DNA of 64,000 nucleotides from Glebionis coronaria. Its lineage: Eukaryota; Streptophyta; Magnoliopsida; Asterales; Asteraceae. The stretch covers positions 434,001 to 498,000 of the forward strand of contig JANFOE010000580.1 of the NCBI GenBank assembly GCA_025667525.1, written 5' to 3'. The position numbers and the translations under genes are program-made. Below, in pieces: positions 1-10,462 of this stretch. The first letter of the stretch is position 1. Every line of letters starts with the position of its first letter. Below the pieces are notes generated by a model, which saw only the letters and a list, made by a program, of their open reading frames with translations, had not been told where the DNA came from and searched no databases.

Positions 1-810
1 CAGAGGATTGCTACTGCTACTGGGAATAGGGACACTATTGGTACTCAAGTGGTTCAGCAAAGTGGGATTCAATGCTTTAATTGTCAAGGTTATGGGCATA
101 TGGCAAAGGAATGCAGAAAGCCAAAACGAGTTAGGGACTCTGGTTATCATAAGGAAAAGATGTTGATTTACAAGAAGATGGGAGCTGGGGTTAAATTGTC
201 GGTTGAGGAAGGAGCAATGCTTGATGATACCGATGATGAAGCCTTCGACCAAGAACTTGAAGCACATTACTCGTACATGGAAAAGGTTGAAGAAGTTCTC
301 AACGTCACTGAAGATGACAATGGTCCTATCTTTGATACTGAGCCAATCGCTAAGGTACACACTGAAGAGGAATATAATGTGTTTGGTAATATTCATGAGC
401 ATTGTGAGCTACCCAAAGTCATTAATGACACATGTATGATGGAAACGGTTGATAACAATACCACACCCGATTCATCAGACATGTGCAATAATGAGTCTAA
501 GGATGATCAACATGCAAATGAGTATGATGATGACGAGGAGCGTATTGCGCTTGCTAACTTAATTGTTTCTTTACAAAAAGATGTCAAAGAAACTAGAAAG
601 AGACAAAAGCAATTAAAGAAGGCAAACGCTACGCTCACTCAAAATTTTGAAGAATGCAAAGCTGCTTTAATTAACTCTAGTGAGATCATTGATAGCTATA
701 GAGCTCAGCTTCTTCAAAAGACCAATGACATTGAGGGGTACAAAGGGAGTTTAATTAATGTCAAAAGGGCGATTTTCAACAGAAATATAACGGAACTCTT
801 ACGCTTCTAG
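1..810 (+). pseudogene. gag: copia gag C-terminal part with zinc knuckle (partial)
   Basis: The frame is open from base 1, so the start is outside the window. At about 73-114 it encodes a CX2CX4HX4C knuckle (CFNCQGYGHMAKEC), the nucleic-acid-binding signature of retrotransposon nucleocapsid. An acidic stretch and a Lys/Glu-rich, coiled-coil-like segment follow. The frame ends in a stop at 808-810, but matching sequence continues in another frame from about 785, so a one-base shift lies near 770-790. The role by family is packaging of element RNA. It is a fragment of a dead element. Confidence 0.8.
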
Positions 811-839
811 AACAAGAGAAATGTAATTATAACACCTCT

Positions 840-3140
840 TTGAGTATTGGACGTCACAAAACGTATCTTGCTACCACGAAAGTCAATGAGCTAACTCAAG
901 TAAATGGTTTTATTCAAGAGGATAAAACTAAGCTTGTTAATGTAAAGAAAGCAGTGGTTGAAAAGTTGGAAAAGGATTTCAAAACTAAACAAGCGAAAGA
1001 TATCGACAAAATGGTGGAACTTGAAACTCAAATTGATTTTTACAAGAAAATTGTTTACAAAACTAATCAATCAGTTCAAACCATGAGAATGTTGGCACCT
1101 CGTTCGTTTTATAAGGATCGACCTAGTTTTGCTAATCCTAAGTACCTTGAGCAAGCTCAATCTAAGAATCAGCACTTATATCTTGATGAGTCCCAATGGA
1201 CCGATCTTGATTGCCTTGTTGTTAGGCCCGATAGTGACGAGATAAACGATTTGGAAGAAGAGAGTAGACCAAAAGTTAATAAAGAATTTATTAAACAATA
1301 TAATTATGCTTATGAAAACAGTCTGTATGGTCTTTTCAAACTGCAAACACAGAAAACTCGTGAGCAAATATTTTTTGAATGTGAACAAATAAGAATTAAA
1401 TGGAGACAAGCTTTTGTCACTAAGAAAACTAATGTTTCAAAATTTATTGAGTACTTGCCATTTAAAGCTTCTATAAGCAAGAGTAAGCAAGCACTTAGTA
1501 TTCTCAAGAGTAACATTGAAAATTTCAAAAATGTTGTTGATGATGACTGGAAAAAATGTGAACTTTCGAAAAGAGACAAAGAAATTCCTCATGATATAAC
1601 TATGCTTGTGAAAAGTATTTTGATTCCGCTTGCGGAAAGAACGCAAAAACATATTTTGGAATTTGAAACATTAATTAAGCAAGAAATGTTTGATGATTTG
1701 AAATATGTGGAATCTCTTGAACAAGAAGTGAACGACCATCAACCTGAAAGAGACGAGTTTTCTACAGCATATGATCTACTCTTACATGAATGTCTCTCAA
1801 AAGATATTATGTGTGTTTATGTTACATCTTGTGCTGATATTGATGAATATTCTGATGTTGCATGCAAATATCTTGATCAAGTAAAAGAGTGTGAACGTCT
1901 TGAAACCGAGCTTTCGAATAAAGTTGACCAAAAAGAGTTTTTGTTACTTCAACATAGATATGATTATCTTCAAAAACATTGTCATTCACTTGAACTTGCT
2001 TTGCAAAAGAAAGATGACAGTTTTTCAAATGATACACCTTTGAAGTAAAATTATCTGCGTCATGTCGATTACTAAACGAAAAATGTCTTGATATCTCGGA
2101 TTTGAAAGCTCAGTTACAAGAAAAAGACATCGCTATAGCAGAGTTGAAGAAACTCGTTGCTAAGATGGGTGGGAAAGTTGTGGAACCTAGCGTTAAGAAA
2201 CCTGTTCTTAGACAAACCAATGCCTCTAAAGTAAATAGACCCTACATCTTGGAAAAACCATCTGCTTTCTCAAATTCTTCGTTTGCAAAACTTGTGTTTG
2301 CCCCCAAGATGGATGGAAAGGAAAAGTTACCACATACTCAACCCATAAGAAATATTGTAGCACCAAGCGTTAAGCACAATAATGTGATTAAACCAGGAAT
2401 GTATAGAATGACCACTAAACCCACAAACAAAGTTAGTCACTCGCCTCAGACTTCTAGAAACACTAATATTCGTGTGTCTTCTACTATAGGAATAGTATCC
2501 ACTGCTAGTATTAGCCGGCCTCAGCTTAAGAGCACTCAAGTGAATGATAAGGTTTGGAAACACAAGAGTAAAGGGAAGATGAAGGAAGTAGAAGAACACC
2601 CTAGGAATTTGCATGTTTCTAAGAATAAAACGTTTGTAATCGCATGTAATGACGATTTGAATGATTCGACTACTTTGAATGCTTTAAATGTTAAGTTTGT
2701 TTGTGTGAAATATGGAAAATGTGCTAATACTAATCATTCTATGTGTGCTATGAATAATGTCAAAGGCATAGATACTAGAACTAAGAAGCAAGTTGTGATG
2801 CCTATTAGTGCTAGTAAACCCAAACGAAAAGTGAACCATTCTGATGCAACCCCCACTAAGAAAAGTAATGCATTAGACTCAACCACTAAGAACCCTAGCA
2901 GCAGAATTAGGGAATTATATGAGTCTGCTAGCAAGTCTTGGAAATGGTGGTTCGCTAATCAATGTCCTCCGGGATATAAATGGATGCCTAAAGTTAGGAC
3001 AGAAAATGTGACAACGAGTGTAAGTATGCCTTTAAATGTTTCTAAGGACATTAATGATTCTACAATCACAACTACGGTGGTATCCAATTTAGAAAATGCT
3101 CCATCGTGTTCTAACTCTTCTGCAGGTAATACAAATAATT
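840..3140 (+). pseudogene. copia gag-to-protease linker, coiled coil, two frames
   Basis: Two long open stretches in different frames (to 2048, then 2102 to about 3202) encode a Lys/Glu/Leu-rich region with heptad-like character, followed by a basic Ser/Thr/Pro-rich region. The motif KAWKWW-like (SKSWKWWFANQCPPGYKWMPK) near 2930-2990 is characteristic of the linker just before protease in this kind of element. No enzymatic motif is present. A frame change lies between 2048 and 2102. The function of this linker is not established. Confidence 0.6.
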
Positions 3141-4528
3141 CTCTTCATACTAGACTCGGGATGCACGAAGCACATGACGGGGAATCTCAAGCTTCTAATT
3201 AACTTCGTGGAGAAGTTCCTGGGTACGGTCCGATTCGGAAAATGATCAATTTGCATCGATCCTAGGATATGGAGATTTGGTTCAGGGGAATATCACGATA
3301 AAAAGGGTATACTACGTCGAAGGGCTCAATCAAAATCTTTTCTCAGATGGTCAATTTTGTGATGCAGATTTGGAAGTTGCTTTCAGAAAGAATACATGTT
3401 TTGTTCGTGATTATGATGGGAATGACTTACTTACTGGTACACGGGGTACTGATCTTTACACAATTTCACTACAAGACACAACTTCATCAACTCCAATTTG
3501 CTTCATGGCTAAAGCTTCAACGACCCAGGCATGGTTATGGCATCAACGTCTATCTCATCTCAACTTTGATACCATCAACTTGCTTTCCAAGAAAGATATT
3601 GTGAGAGGCCTTCCAAGCTTGAAATTCATCAAAGATCATCTTTGTTCTTCTTGTGAGCTTTGTAAAGCTAAACGAAGTAGCTTTAAGACAAAGACTACAC
3701 CAAGCTCTAAAGGACGGTTAGATCTTCTTCATATAGATTTGCGTGGTCCCATGCGTGTTCAAAGTATCAATGGGAAAAAAATATGTTATGGTAATTGTCG
3801 ATGATTACTCAAGGTACACATGGACTCACTTCTTGAGGTCCAAGGACGAAACACCCGAAGTTCTCATCAGCTTCCTTAAACTGATACAACGTGGTCTTCA
3901 ACCTCAAGTAAAAGTGGTTCGTACTGACAGAGGCACAAATTTTTTGAATTCAACTCTGAGAAACTATTTTGAAGCTGAAGGAATTGAACATGAAACATCT
4001 ATTGCCCGAACACCCGAACAAAACGGCGTTGTTGAAAGACGAAACCATACTTTAGTTGAGGCTGCTCGAACATTATTATCTGCTTCAAAACTTCCACTAT
4101 ACTTTTGGGCCGAAGCCGTGTCAACCGCATGCTACACACAAAATCGATCATTAACTATCCCAAGACACAAAAAGACACCATATCACATAATCCATGATCA
4201 AAAACCTTCACTCAAACACCTTCATGTTTTTGGATGTACTTGTTACATAATTCGAGATGGTGAGAATTTGGATAACTTGAAAGAGAAAGGTGATGCATGT
4301 ATTCTAGTGGGATATGCAACTCAGTCTAAGGGATATAGAGTTTACAACAAGAGAACAAAATTGATAGTCGAGACTATTCATATCAGATTTGATGAATTAC
4401 AAGAAATGGCACTTGAACAAAACAGTTTAAGTCCCGATTCACGATGACAAACGACTTCCGTTCACAACCACACGGAACTCGGAACTCAAGACCACAACAA
4501 TGAACCGTCAAGTTCAAAGTTGGTTTAA
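3141..4528 (+). pseudogene. pol: copia protease and integrase, broken by frameshifts
   Basis: The protease active site is read in frame 3 at 3150-3182 (LDSGCTKHMTGN, catalytic DSG). An extra A near 3240 moves the frame, and the protein resumes to 3804. The integrase zinc-binding segment shows WHQRLSHLN followed by CSSCELC (HHCC type). An expanded A run near 3773-3780 causes another shift. The catalytic core follows with HIDLRGP (first Asp), VVRTDRGTNF (second Asp) and TPEQNGVVERR (Glu). The usual SDNGTEF block is altered to TDRGTNF but keeps its Asp. Stops lie at 4445-4447 and 4526-4528 in the same frame. The role by family is cDNA integration; this copy is inactive. Confidence 0.85.
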
Positions 4529-4549
4529 GGAAATGTTCCAAGAGCAGAT

Positions 4550-6090
4550 ATGACAGTCAACATCACACTTGAAGAGTTGGAAATGTTATATGGACCTATG
4601 TATGATGAATATTTCACAGGGGAGAAACATGTTGTATCGAAGTCTTCCGTTGTCACACATGATAAGAATGATGATACCGATCATCTTCAACAAAAGGATA
4701 CAACTTCATCTACTTCAACACGGGTTGCTACAGATTTACCTCCTCAGAATATCACATCAACAATCGCTCCTACAACATCCACAACTACTGTCATTGTTCT
4801 AGAGAACACAAATCAAGCAGACAATACATTATCTGACGAAGACGAATTTATCAACACATTCGGTACACCGGTACACGAAACTGGAGAGTCTTCTACTCGC
4901 CATGTTGATCCGTCAAATATGCATACATTCTACCAACGACATCCATCAACACATCATTGGACCCGAGATCATCCTTTGGTTCAAGTAATTGGAAACCCTT
5001 CACAGCCCGTTCGTACAAGACGACAGCTTAACACCGATGGCGATGTTTGTATGTTCGCACTCACCGTGAGTTCAGCTGAACCAACAAATATCAAAGAAGC
5101 CTTGGCTGATCATGCTTGGATTGAATCGATGCAAGATGAACTTCTCCAATTTGAAAGACTTAAAGTCTGGGAACTTGTTGATAGACCATACAATGTAATT
5201 CCTTTAAATCTTTGATGGGTCTGGAAAAACAAGATGGATGAAGAAAACACGATTATCAAAAACAAAGCTAGGCTCGTGGCTAAAAGGTATGGTCAGAAAG
5301 AGGGTATTGATTTTGAAGAATCATTTGCACCAGTAGCTCGTTTGGAAGCGGTCAGGATTTTCCTAGATTATGCCGCAAATAAGGGATTCATTGTTTATCA
5401 AATGGACGTAAAGACGACATTTCTTAACGGTCCTTTGAAGGAAGAAGTCTATGTCACGCAACCGAAAGAATTCGTCAATCCTCATTATCCTGACAAGGTG
5501 TATCGTCTCCACAAGGCACTATATGGACTCAAGCAAGCTCCAAGGGCGTGGTACGACGAGCTCTCGAAATTTCTGGTCTCCAACGGTTTCTCAAAAGGTT
5601 CCATTGATCTAACTTTATTCACTTATAAATATGGGGATGACATTTTGCTTGTGCAGATTTATGTTGATGACATTATTTTCGGGTCTACAAACCCAAAACT
5701 TTCCCCAAAATGGTTTGAAAAAGTAATGCACAACAAATTTGAAATGTCTATGATGGGCGAACTAAAATTCTTTCTAGGAATTCAAATTCACCAGTCCCCA
5801 AGTGGTATCTTTATCAACCAAGATAAGTATTGTCAAGAGATAATCAAAAAGCATGGTATGACCTCATGTGACCCCGTTGGGACACCATTATCAACCACAT
5901 CCCTAGATGTTGATTTGGAGGGAGATGCCATAGATCAAACGAAATATCGTTTCATGATCGGCTCCCTCATGTACCAGCAAGCAGACCAGATATATCACAT
6001 GCTACGTGTTATTGTGCACGATATCAAGCACGACCCACAGAAAAGCACCTCAAGGAGGTTAAACGGATCTTTCGGTACCTCAAGAATACC
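4550..6090 (+). pseudogene. pol: copia reverse transcriptase, broken
   Basis: The segment opens with a Thr/Ser-rich spacer. The RT domain is then recognisable by an N-terminal block around [16 protein letters not shown], the block [13 protein letters not shown] with the first catalytic Asp near 5405, [13 protein letters not shown] near 5520, and the catalytic YVDDIIFGS near 5662. An in-frame TGA at 5213-5215 sits where the family has none, just before WVWKNK. Near 5980 the frame shifts again, so the RT-RNase H connection is unreadable in one frame. By family this copies element RNA into cDNA; here it is dead. Confidence 0.85.
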
Positions 6091-6096
6091 ATTCAT

Positions 6097-6639
6097 TTGG
6101 GACTCTGGTATCCGAGGGAAACCGGTTTCTTTCTAACGGCCTATTCAGATTCTGATCATGCAGGGTGTCTTGATACACGAAAAAGTACGTCTAGTGGTGC
6201 ACAATTTCTAGGTCAAGATAAGCTTGTGGGATGGTCTTCCAAGAAGCAGGATTGCACATCATTGTCATCAGCCGAAGCGGAGTATGTGTCTCTATCTGGG
6301 TGTTGTGCTCAAGTTCTATGGATGAGAACACAACTCACGGATTATGGCTTCCACTTTGATAAAGTACCTATGTACTGTGACTCAAAGTTCGCCATAGCTA
6401 TCTTCTGCAATCAGGTACAGCATTCCCGCACGAAGCACATTGATGTCAGATATCACTTCATTAAGGAACAAGTTGAAAGGGGTATTGTTGAAATATACTT
6501 TGTTCGAACTGATTACCAATTAGCTGACTTGTTTACAAAAGCTCTTTCGAAAGAGAGGTTTGCGTATCTAGTTAGGCAAATTGGTATGAGATGTTTGACT
6601 CCAGCAGAACTGGAGACTCTGGCAAAGAAGCCTGCTTGA
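6097..6639 (+). pseudogene. pol: copia RNase H domain
   Basis: This frame is open to the polyprotein stop at 6637-6639. It carries the copia RNase H series: SDSDHAGC with the first acidic residue, SSAEAEYVSL with Glu, CDSKFAIAI with Asp, and the conserved tail HSRTKHIDVRYHFIKE and ADLFTKAL. It joins the RT segment by a frameshift near 5980. RNase H removes the RNA strand during reverse transcription. This is the best-preserved part of the element. Confidence 0.85.
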
Positions 6640-7402
6640 TTCACTTATCAAACATCTACTTGTAAATATTTTTGAAAAAGCAAAATAAAAAATATAAAAC
6701 ACATAAAATCAAAACACAAAATTAAAAATCTTTCAAAAACCAAAAAGATTCTTCTCGACATGTCTTTCAGTATCGATAATATGGACGTACCTAGAAATGT
6801 CGCTCAATAACGACACGGGTGTGTACATAAAGCTCGAATGAAAGTTGTAAATATTTTTCAAAACATGTCATTTCTACTTTTAATAAAGGAAAATGTCTAT
6901 TTTGGACAAATTTTCCAACAACGGGTAGAGCAATCTATCTTAGGTTGAGCTTGTCACAAAACATTCAACGTTTTGAGCTCAACACAATGGTTTGTAATCA
7001 CTTTCAGATTGCAACCCTGATCTATATTCACGGGGGAGTGTACGATTTCGTGCTCTTACCCTTAGCAAAAGAAGAGAAATCTTCTTACACTTGAGTGGAT
7101 TCGTCAAGACATTCAAAGTCTATGAACTCAAGTTTATGCTTTAGAAAAACCTTTTCGCCAAAAATAAATAGGATTTTTAAAAAGCATTGAACACAATTTT
7201 TTCAAGAATTTCTCAATGATTATTTAAAATCTTTCAAAAATTGTGTGTTCAACAACTCCCATCCTAAAAAAGCGAAATGTGGATCATATCCTCACAATGA
7301 CAATTCAATTGGATCAATTTTTGAGGGGGATCATTTCAACTTCATGCAAAGATTGACACATCTTTCTCCCGAAGAATTTCAAGACTATTTTCCAAAATAT
7401 AT
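6640..7402 (+). other. copia 3' non-coding region, left half
   Basis: There is no convincing gene. It holds AT-rich sequence, two G-rich tracts resembling polypurine tracts (near 7031 and 7324) and a short open frame at 7245-7402. If the Athila element and one TATAT copy are removed, that short frame continues 22 codons past 18306 before a stop. This supports one continuous sequence before insertion but does not prove a gene. Confidence 0.5.
7398..7402 (+). repeat. Target-site duplication TATAT, left copy
   Basis: TATAT precedes the TGATAGG start of the 5' LTR. The same five bases follow the 3' LTR at 18301-18305. Five bases is the usual duplication for Ty3/gypsy integration. Confidence 0.85.
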
Positions 7403-7846
7403 TGATAGGTGTGTAAACACCCATCCTTTTACCACTTAATTCTGGCTAAAACGAGACCAAAATGCGTATTTAATATCATTTGTTTGGAATTATGCGTGGT
7501 TTTTGTGTTTATTGTGTTTTCAGAGCCAACCGGATGAATATTGAAGAAAACATGGGATTGCACGGGATTTATCGAAGAAAAAGACTCAAGACAGAGTTTA
7601 TTGTCCAAGAGATGCAAAAGATTTGAAGTCACTGGGCCTATTCGAAGATTTATCGAAGAAAAGGACCAAAGATGGAAGATTTACATAAGTCAAAGAAACT
7701 CAAGTCTATTAAACGAAGAAATTAAAAGACGAGTTGAATTTAATCGACGACAAATCCCGAATCAGAATCGAAAACGTCAACTTTTCTGAAAAAACGAGAA
7801 GACAAGAAGAACGGGAGAAAGCCCACTCACCAACCAAAGGGGACAC

Positions 7847-7856
7847 CTATATAAAG
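7847..7856 (+). promoter_or_regulatory. TATA box of the Athila 5' LTR
   Basis: CTATATAAAG is followed by a pyrimidine-rich stretch, as in plant LTR promoters. The same sequence is in the 3' LTR at 17206-17215. The promoter role is inferred. Confidence 0.6.
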
Positions 7857-8265
7857 GGTTCCCCTCACACTTTTCATCCAGTTTTTCATTCCCCCTCTTT
7901 TCTCTCTTTTCTGTTCGTAGGTATCACCAACACTACTAGGGTGTTTGGTGATTTTGATCTTTGTTTTTCATTCTTGTAAATTCATCCTTGTTTTGTGATT
8001 GTTAAAACCTTATTCTATCAATTTAATCCTTTCATCTCATCTTGTTCATCTTCATTTATTTGGTTAAAAGTTAAAGTTCTTATTTAGTTGATTTGATCTT
8101 CAAAAGTTGTTGGGTTTTATGTTTTTATTGATGGGATTTGTAGTTATTGGTTAGTATATCATTTGTGTTTAGTTTTATTTAAGTTTTGGTTGAAAACTTG
8201 GTGAATTTTTGGCTTAAAATCGATTCCCCTGTTCTTCGGTAAAAAGTACTGTTCTTGAGTTCCCA

Positions 8266-8655
8266 GGTTCCGGATGAACTAAAAGTTCCGGATGAACAAA
8301 ATCTTCCGAATGAGTTTTAAAAGTTCCGAATAAATTTCCTTTCAAAAAGTTCCGAATCAATTTTCAAAAGTTCTGAGTGAAAAGTTCCGGATAAACTTCC
8401 GGACCAAAAGTTCCGGACGAACTTCCGGATCACCAAACTTCCGGGTGAAGTTCCGAATCAAGTTCCGACTCAAAGTTCCGGGTGAACTTCCGAAGAAAGT
8501 TCCGGATCAATCTTCCGAGTAAAGTTCTGGGTGAAAGTTCCGAACGAAGTTCCGGATCAATCTTCCGAGTCAACTTCCGAGTGAAGTTCCGAGTGAAGGT
8601 TCCGAACGAAGTTCCGGATCAACAACTTCCGAATCAAGGTGACTTCCGAATAAAT
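8266..8655 (+). repeat. Degenerate TTCCG-unit array in the 5' LTR
   Basis: About thirty copies of a unit close to TTCCGRRTSAA, at variable 10-16 bp spacing, fill 390 bp. Variants with GTTCCG and CTTCCG alternate. The matching array in the 3' LTR is 17626-18000 and is shorter by a few small indels. Confidence 0.8.
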
Positions 8656-8921
8656 TTTCTTCGAGTATTTTTAAGTGTTACTGTTCCTTACTGTTTCTTC
8701 ATTTTTACTTTATATTTTAATTCAAGTTTTTATTAATTGTTATTAATTTAATTGCTTTTAAATTTAAGTTTACATTTTCGTGCATTTAAACTTTTAGTAG
8801 ATTAAAAATCCAAACCCCCTATTTGTCACCAAAAACAAATCATCCCACTTAGAACCAAGATCAATTCGAGAGGATATCGAGAGAATATAGAACCCATCCA
8901 GTGCAAAAACCTAATATCAAA

Positions 8922-8936
8922 TGGCGCCGCTGCCGG
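8922..8936 (+). other. Primer-binding site, tRNA-Asp type
   Basis: TGGCGCCGCTGCCGG starts two bases after the 5' LTR. It differs by about one base from the tRNA-Asp-complementary site (TGGCGCCGTTGCCGG) that I recall as usual for Athila elements. Confidence 0.8.
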
Positions 8937-9130
8937 CTCTTCTCGTTAAGATCAACAGTTTTTTGTGAGAACTTGGATTTTGGGATCCGTTCCCCGTGAA
9001 CGTTACTTTTTCTTAAAAATCTTCAAAAACACAAAAATATATAAAATTTTCAAAAATCCTAAAAATTAAAAAACATAAAAACCAAAAATATTTTTGCTTT
9101 GTTTTTCTTTGTTAGTTCTTTTGCAGGTGT

Positions 9131-10459
9131 ATGCGCACTCGATCAACGTCTTATCAAGAGCCCGAGCCTCTCGATAACTTAGACATGGCCGGTGTACAAA
9201 ACAACAACAACATACCACCTCAAAACAACAATAATAACAATAACAACCCACCTTTCAACAACATGAATAATAACAACAACAATGAGCCTCTACCGGATAA
9301 TCGCCCGATGATTGAACTGCTGCAAGCTGATGTAGATGGCAACACTGATCCAATTGTTATACCAGCGATTGCAGCCAACAATTTTGAGCTCAAATCCGGA
9401 TTTATCCAGATGGTCTCTGCTCAACCATTCTTGGGGCGTACCATTGATGATCCACATGACCACATCAAGAGATTCTTGCAACTCACTAACACGGTCAAAT
9501 TCAATTGTGTTCCACAAGAGGTAATCCGTCTACAACTTTTTCCCTTTTCTTTAGAGGGACAAGCCCGGCATTGGCTTGCTAAGGAACCGCCACAGAGTAT
9601 TCTTTCGTGGACGGATTTGGAAACCAAGTTTATCAATTACTTTTTCCCACCCTCTCGTACTACCGCTTTGCGGAATGAAATCATAAATTTTGAACAAAAG
9701 TACGATGAGTCGTTTAGCGAATCTTGGGACCGTTTCAAAGACCTTTTGAGAAAATGCCCACAACATGGTTTTACCAAAGTGCACCAAATTAACACTTTTT
9801 ATAATGGTTTAAGCATGAATGACCAAGATTCACTAAACAGTGCCTCGGGGGGTAATCTTTTGGCTAAGACTTCCAATGCTGCTTGGTATATCATTGAGAA
9901 TAAGTCTCGTGTGCAAACCAAGAGTGTTCGGACCAATGTTGCTAGTGCTAGTACTAGTGACAGCGACAAGCGACTTGATAAAATCACTACGCTTCTTGAA
10001 TCGCTTGCTACCCAAACCGCCAGCAACACCAACAGCATCAACGCTAGAAACACTAAAGACGCTCAAGTCAATGCTGTTAGCCAACCATGCGAGATATGCG
10101 GGGGTCCTCACTCTTACACTACTTGTACTGCCACCCAAGACTACCCTTCTGAAAATGTGAATGCAGCTTATGGCACCTATCCTCAACCTGCTTATCAAGC
10201 TAGACCTCAAGGTGATCGTAATTTGCTTAGCTACCGCTCCAACAACTACCTTTCACCACCCGGTTTTCCTCCAACCAACCCAAACCAACAACAAACCCTC
10301 AATCGCCCTCCTCAACAACAACAACAACCTCGTACACCATACATCCCACCTCACAAACAACCACAACCACCTCAACGAAACAACAAAGTTTACCAGCAAC
10401 CTGCTTATCAACCACCCGCATACAATGCTCCTCCCAACCAACCCACCGCTTTACACTAA
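9131..10459 (+). CDS. gag: Athila gag polyprotein
   Basis: The 442-residue frame has an Asn-rich N-terminus, a central gag domain (segments like FLGRTIDDPHDHIKRFLQLT and WDRFKDLLRKCPQHGF), a possible short zinc motif CEICGGPHSYTTC near residue 325, and a Pro/Gln-rich tail. By family it forms the virus-like particle that packages element RNA. The start ATG at 9131 is the first after the leader. The stop TAA (10457-10459) lies four codons before the next methionine in the same frame, so gag and pol look like one frame split by a stop. Whether that stop is a programmed boundary or a mutation cannot be decided here. Confidence 0.85.
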   Translation: MRTRSTSYQEPEPLDNLDMAGVQNNNNIPPQNNNNNNNNPPFNNMNNNNNNEPLPDNRPMIELLQADVDGNTDPIVIPAIAANNFELKSGFIQMVSAQPFLGRTIDDPHDHIKRFLQLTNTVKFNCVPQEVIRLQLFPFSLEGQARHWLAKEPPQSILSWTDLETKFINYFFPPSRTTALRNEIINFEQKYDESFSESWDRFKDLLRKCPQHGFTKVHQINTFYNGLSMNDQDSLNSASGGNLLAKTSNAAWYIIENKSRVQTKSVRTNVASASTSDSDKRLDKITTLLESLATQTASNTNSINARNTKDAQVNAVSQPCEICGGPHSYTTCTATQDYPSENVNAAYGTYPQPAYQARPQGDRNLLSYRSNNYLSPPGFPPTNPNQQQTLNRPPQQQQQPRTPYIPPHKQPQPPQRNNKVYQQPAYQPPAYNAPPNQPTALH

Positions 10460-10462
10460 GAA

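Larger units (their letters stand above)
1..7402 (+). mobile_element. Decayed Ty1/copia retrotransposon, internal region (5' end outside window)
   Basis: A copia-order polyprotein runs left to right: gag zinc knuckle, long coiled-coil linker, protease, integrase, reverse transcriptase, RNase H. Integrase precedes RT, which defines Ty1/copia. The long linker and long 3' non-coding part resemble SIRE-type elements, an inference. The reading frame changes at least six times (near 790, 2050, 3150, 3240, 3775 and 5980) and has in-frame stops at 4445, 4526 and 5213, so no functional protein is made. The 5' LTR lies outside the window. The element continues after the inserted Athila element at 18306 and probably ends with the LTR at 20073-20467. 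Confidence 0.9.
7403..8919 (+). repeat. Athila 5' LTR
   Basis: It begins TGATAGG and ends TATCA, with TGATA/TATCA as short inverted termini, two bases before the primer-binding site. It carries a TATA box (7847-7856), the TTCCG array and an AT-rich U5. It lacks the 38-bp inverted tail seen at the end of the 3' LTR. Confidence 0.88.

Noticed and set aside
7030..7402. Copia LTR starting at 7041 after GGGGGAG
   Set aside because: Another polypurine tract and a better LTR (TGTT...AACA) lie downstream at 20061-20467. Without the 5' LTR the first option cannot be shown.
7541..7979. Open frames in the Athila LTR leader (and 16960-17338)
   Set aside because: They lie across the LTR promoter and are non-coding by position; both LTRs carry the same stretch.
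8266..8655. Heat-shock elements in the TTCCG array
   Set aside because: GAA and TTC blocks alternate, but the spacing is one base, not the two needed for canonical heat-shock elements.
8482..8736. Small protein encoded in the LTR array (and its twin at 17829)
   Set aside because: The frame is a by-product of repeated TTCCG units and has no start context or conserved domain.
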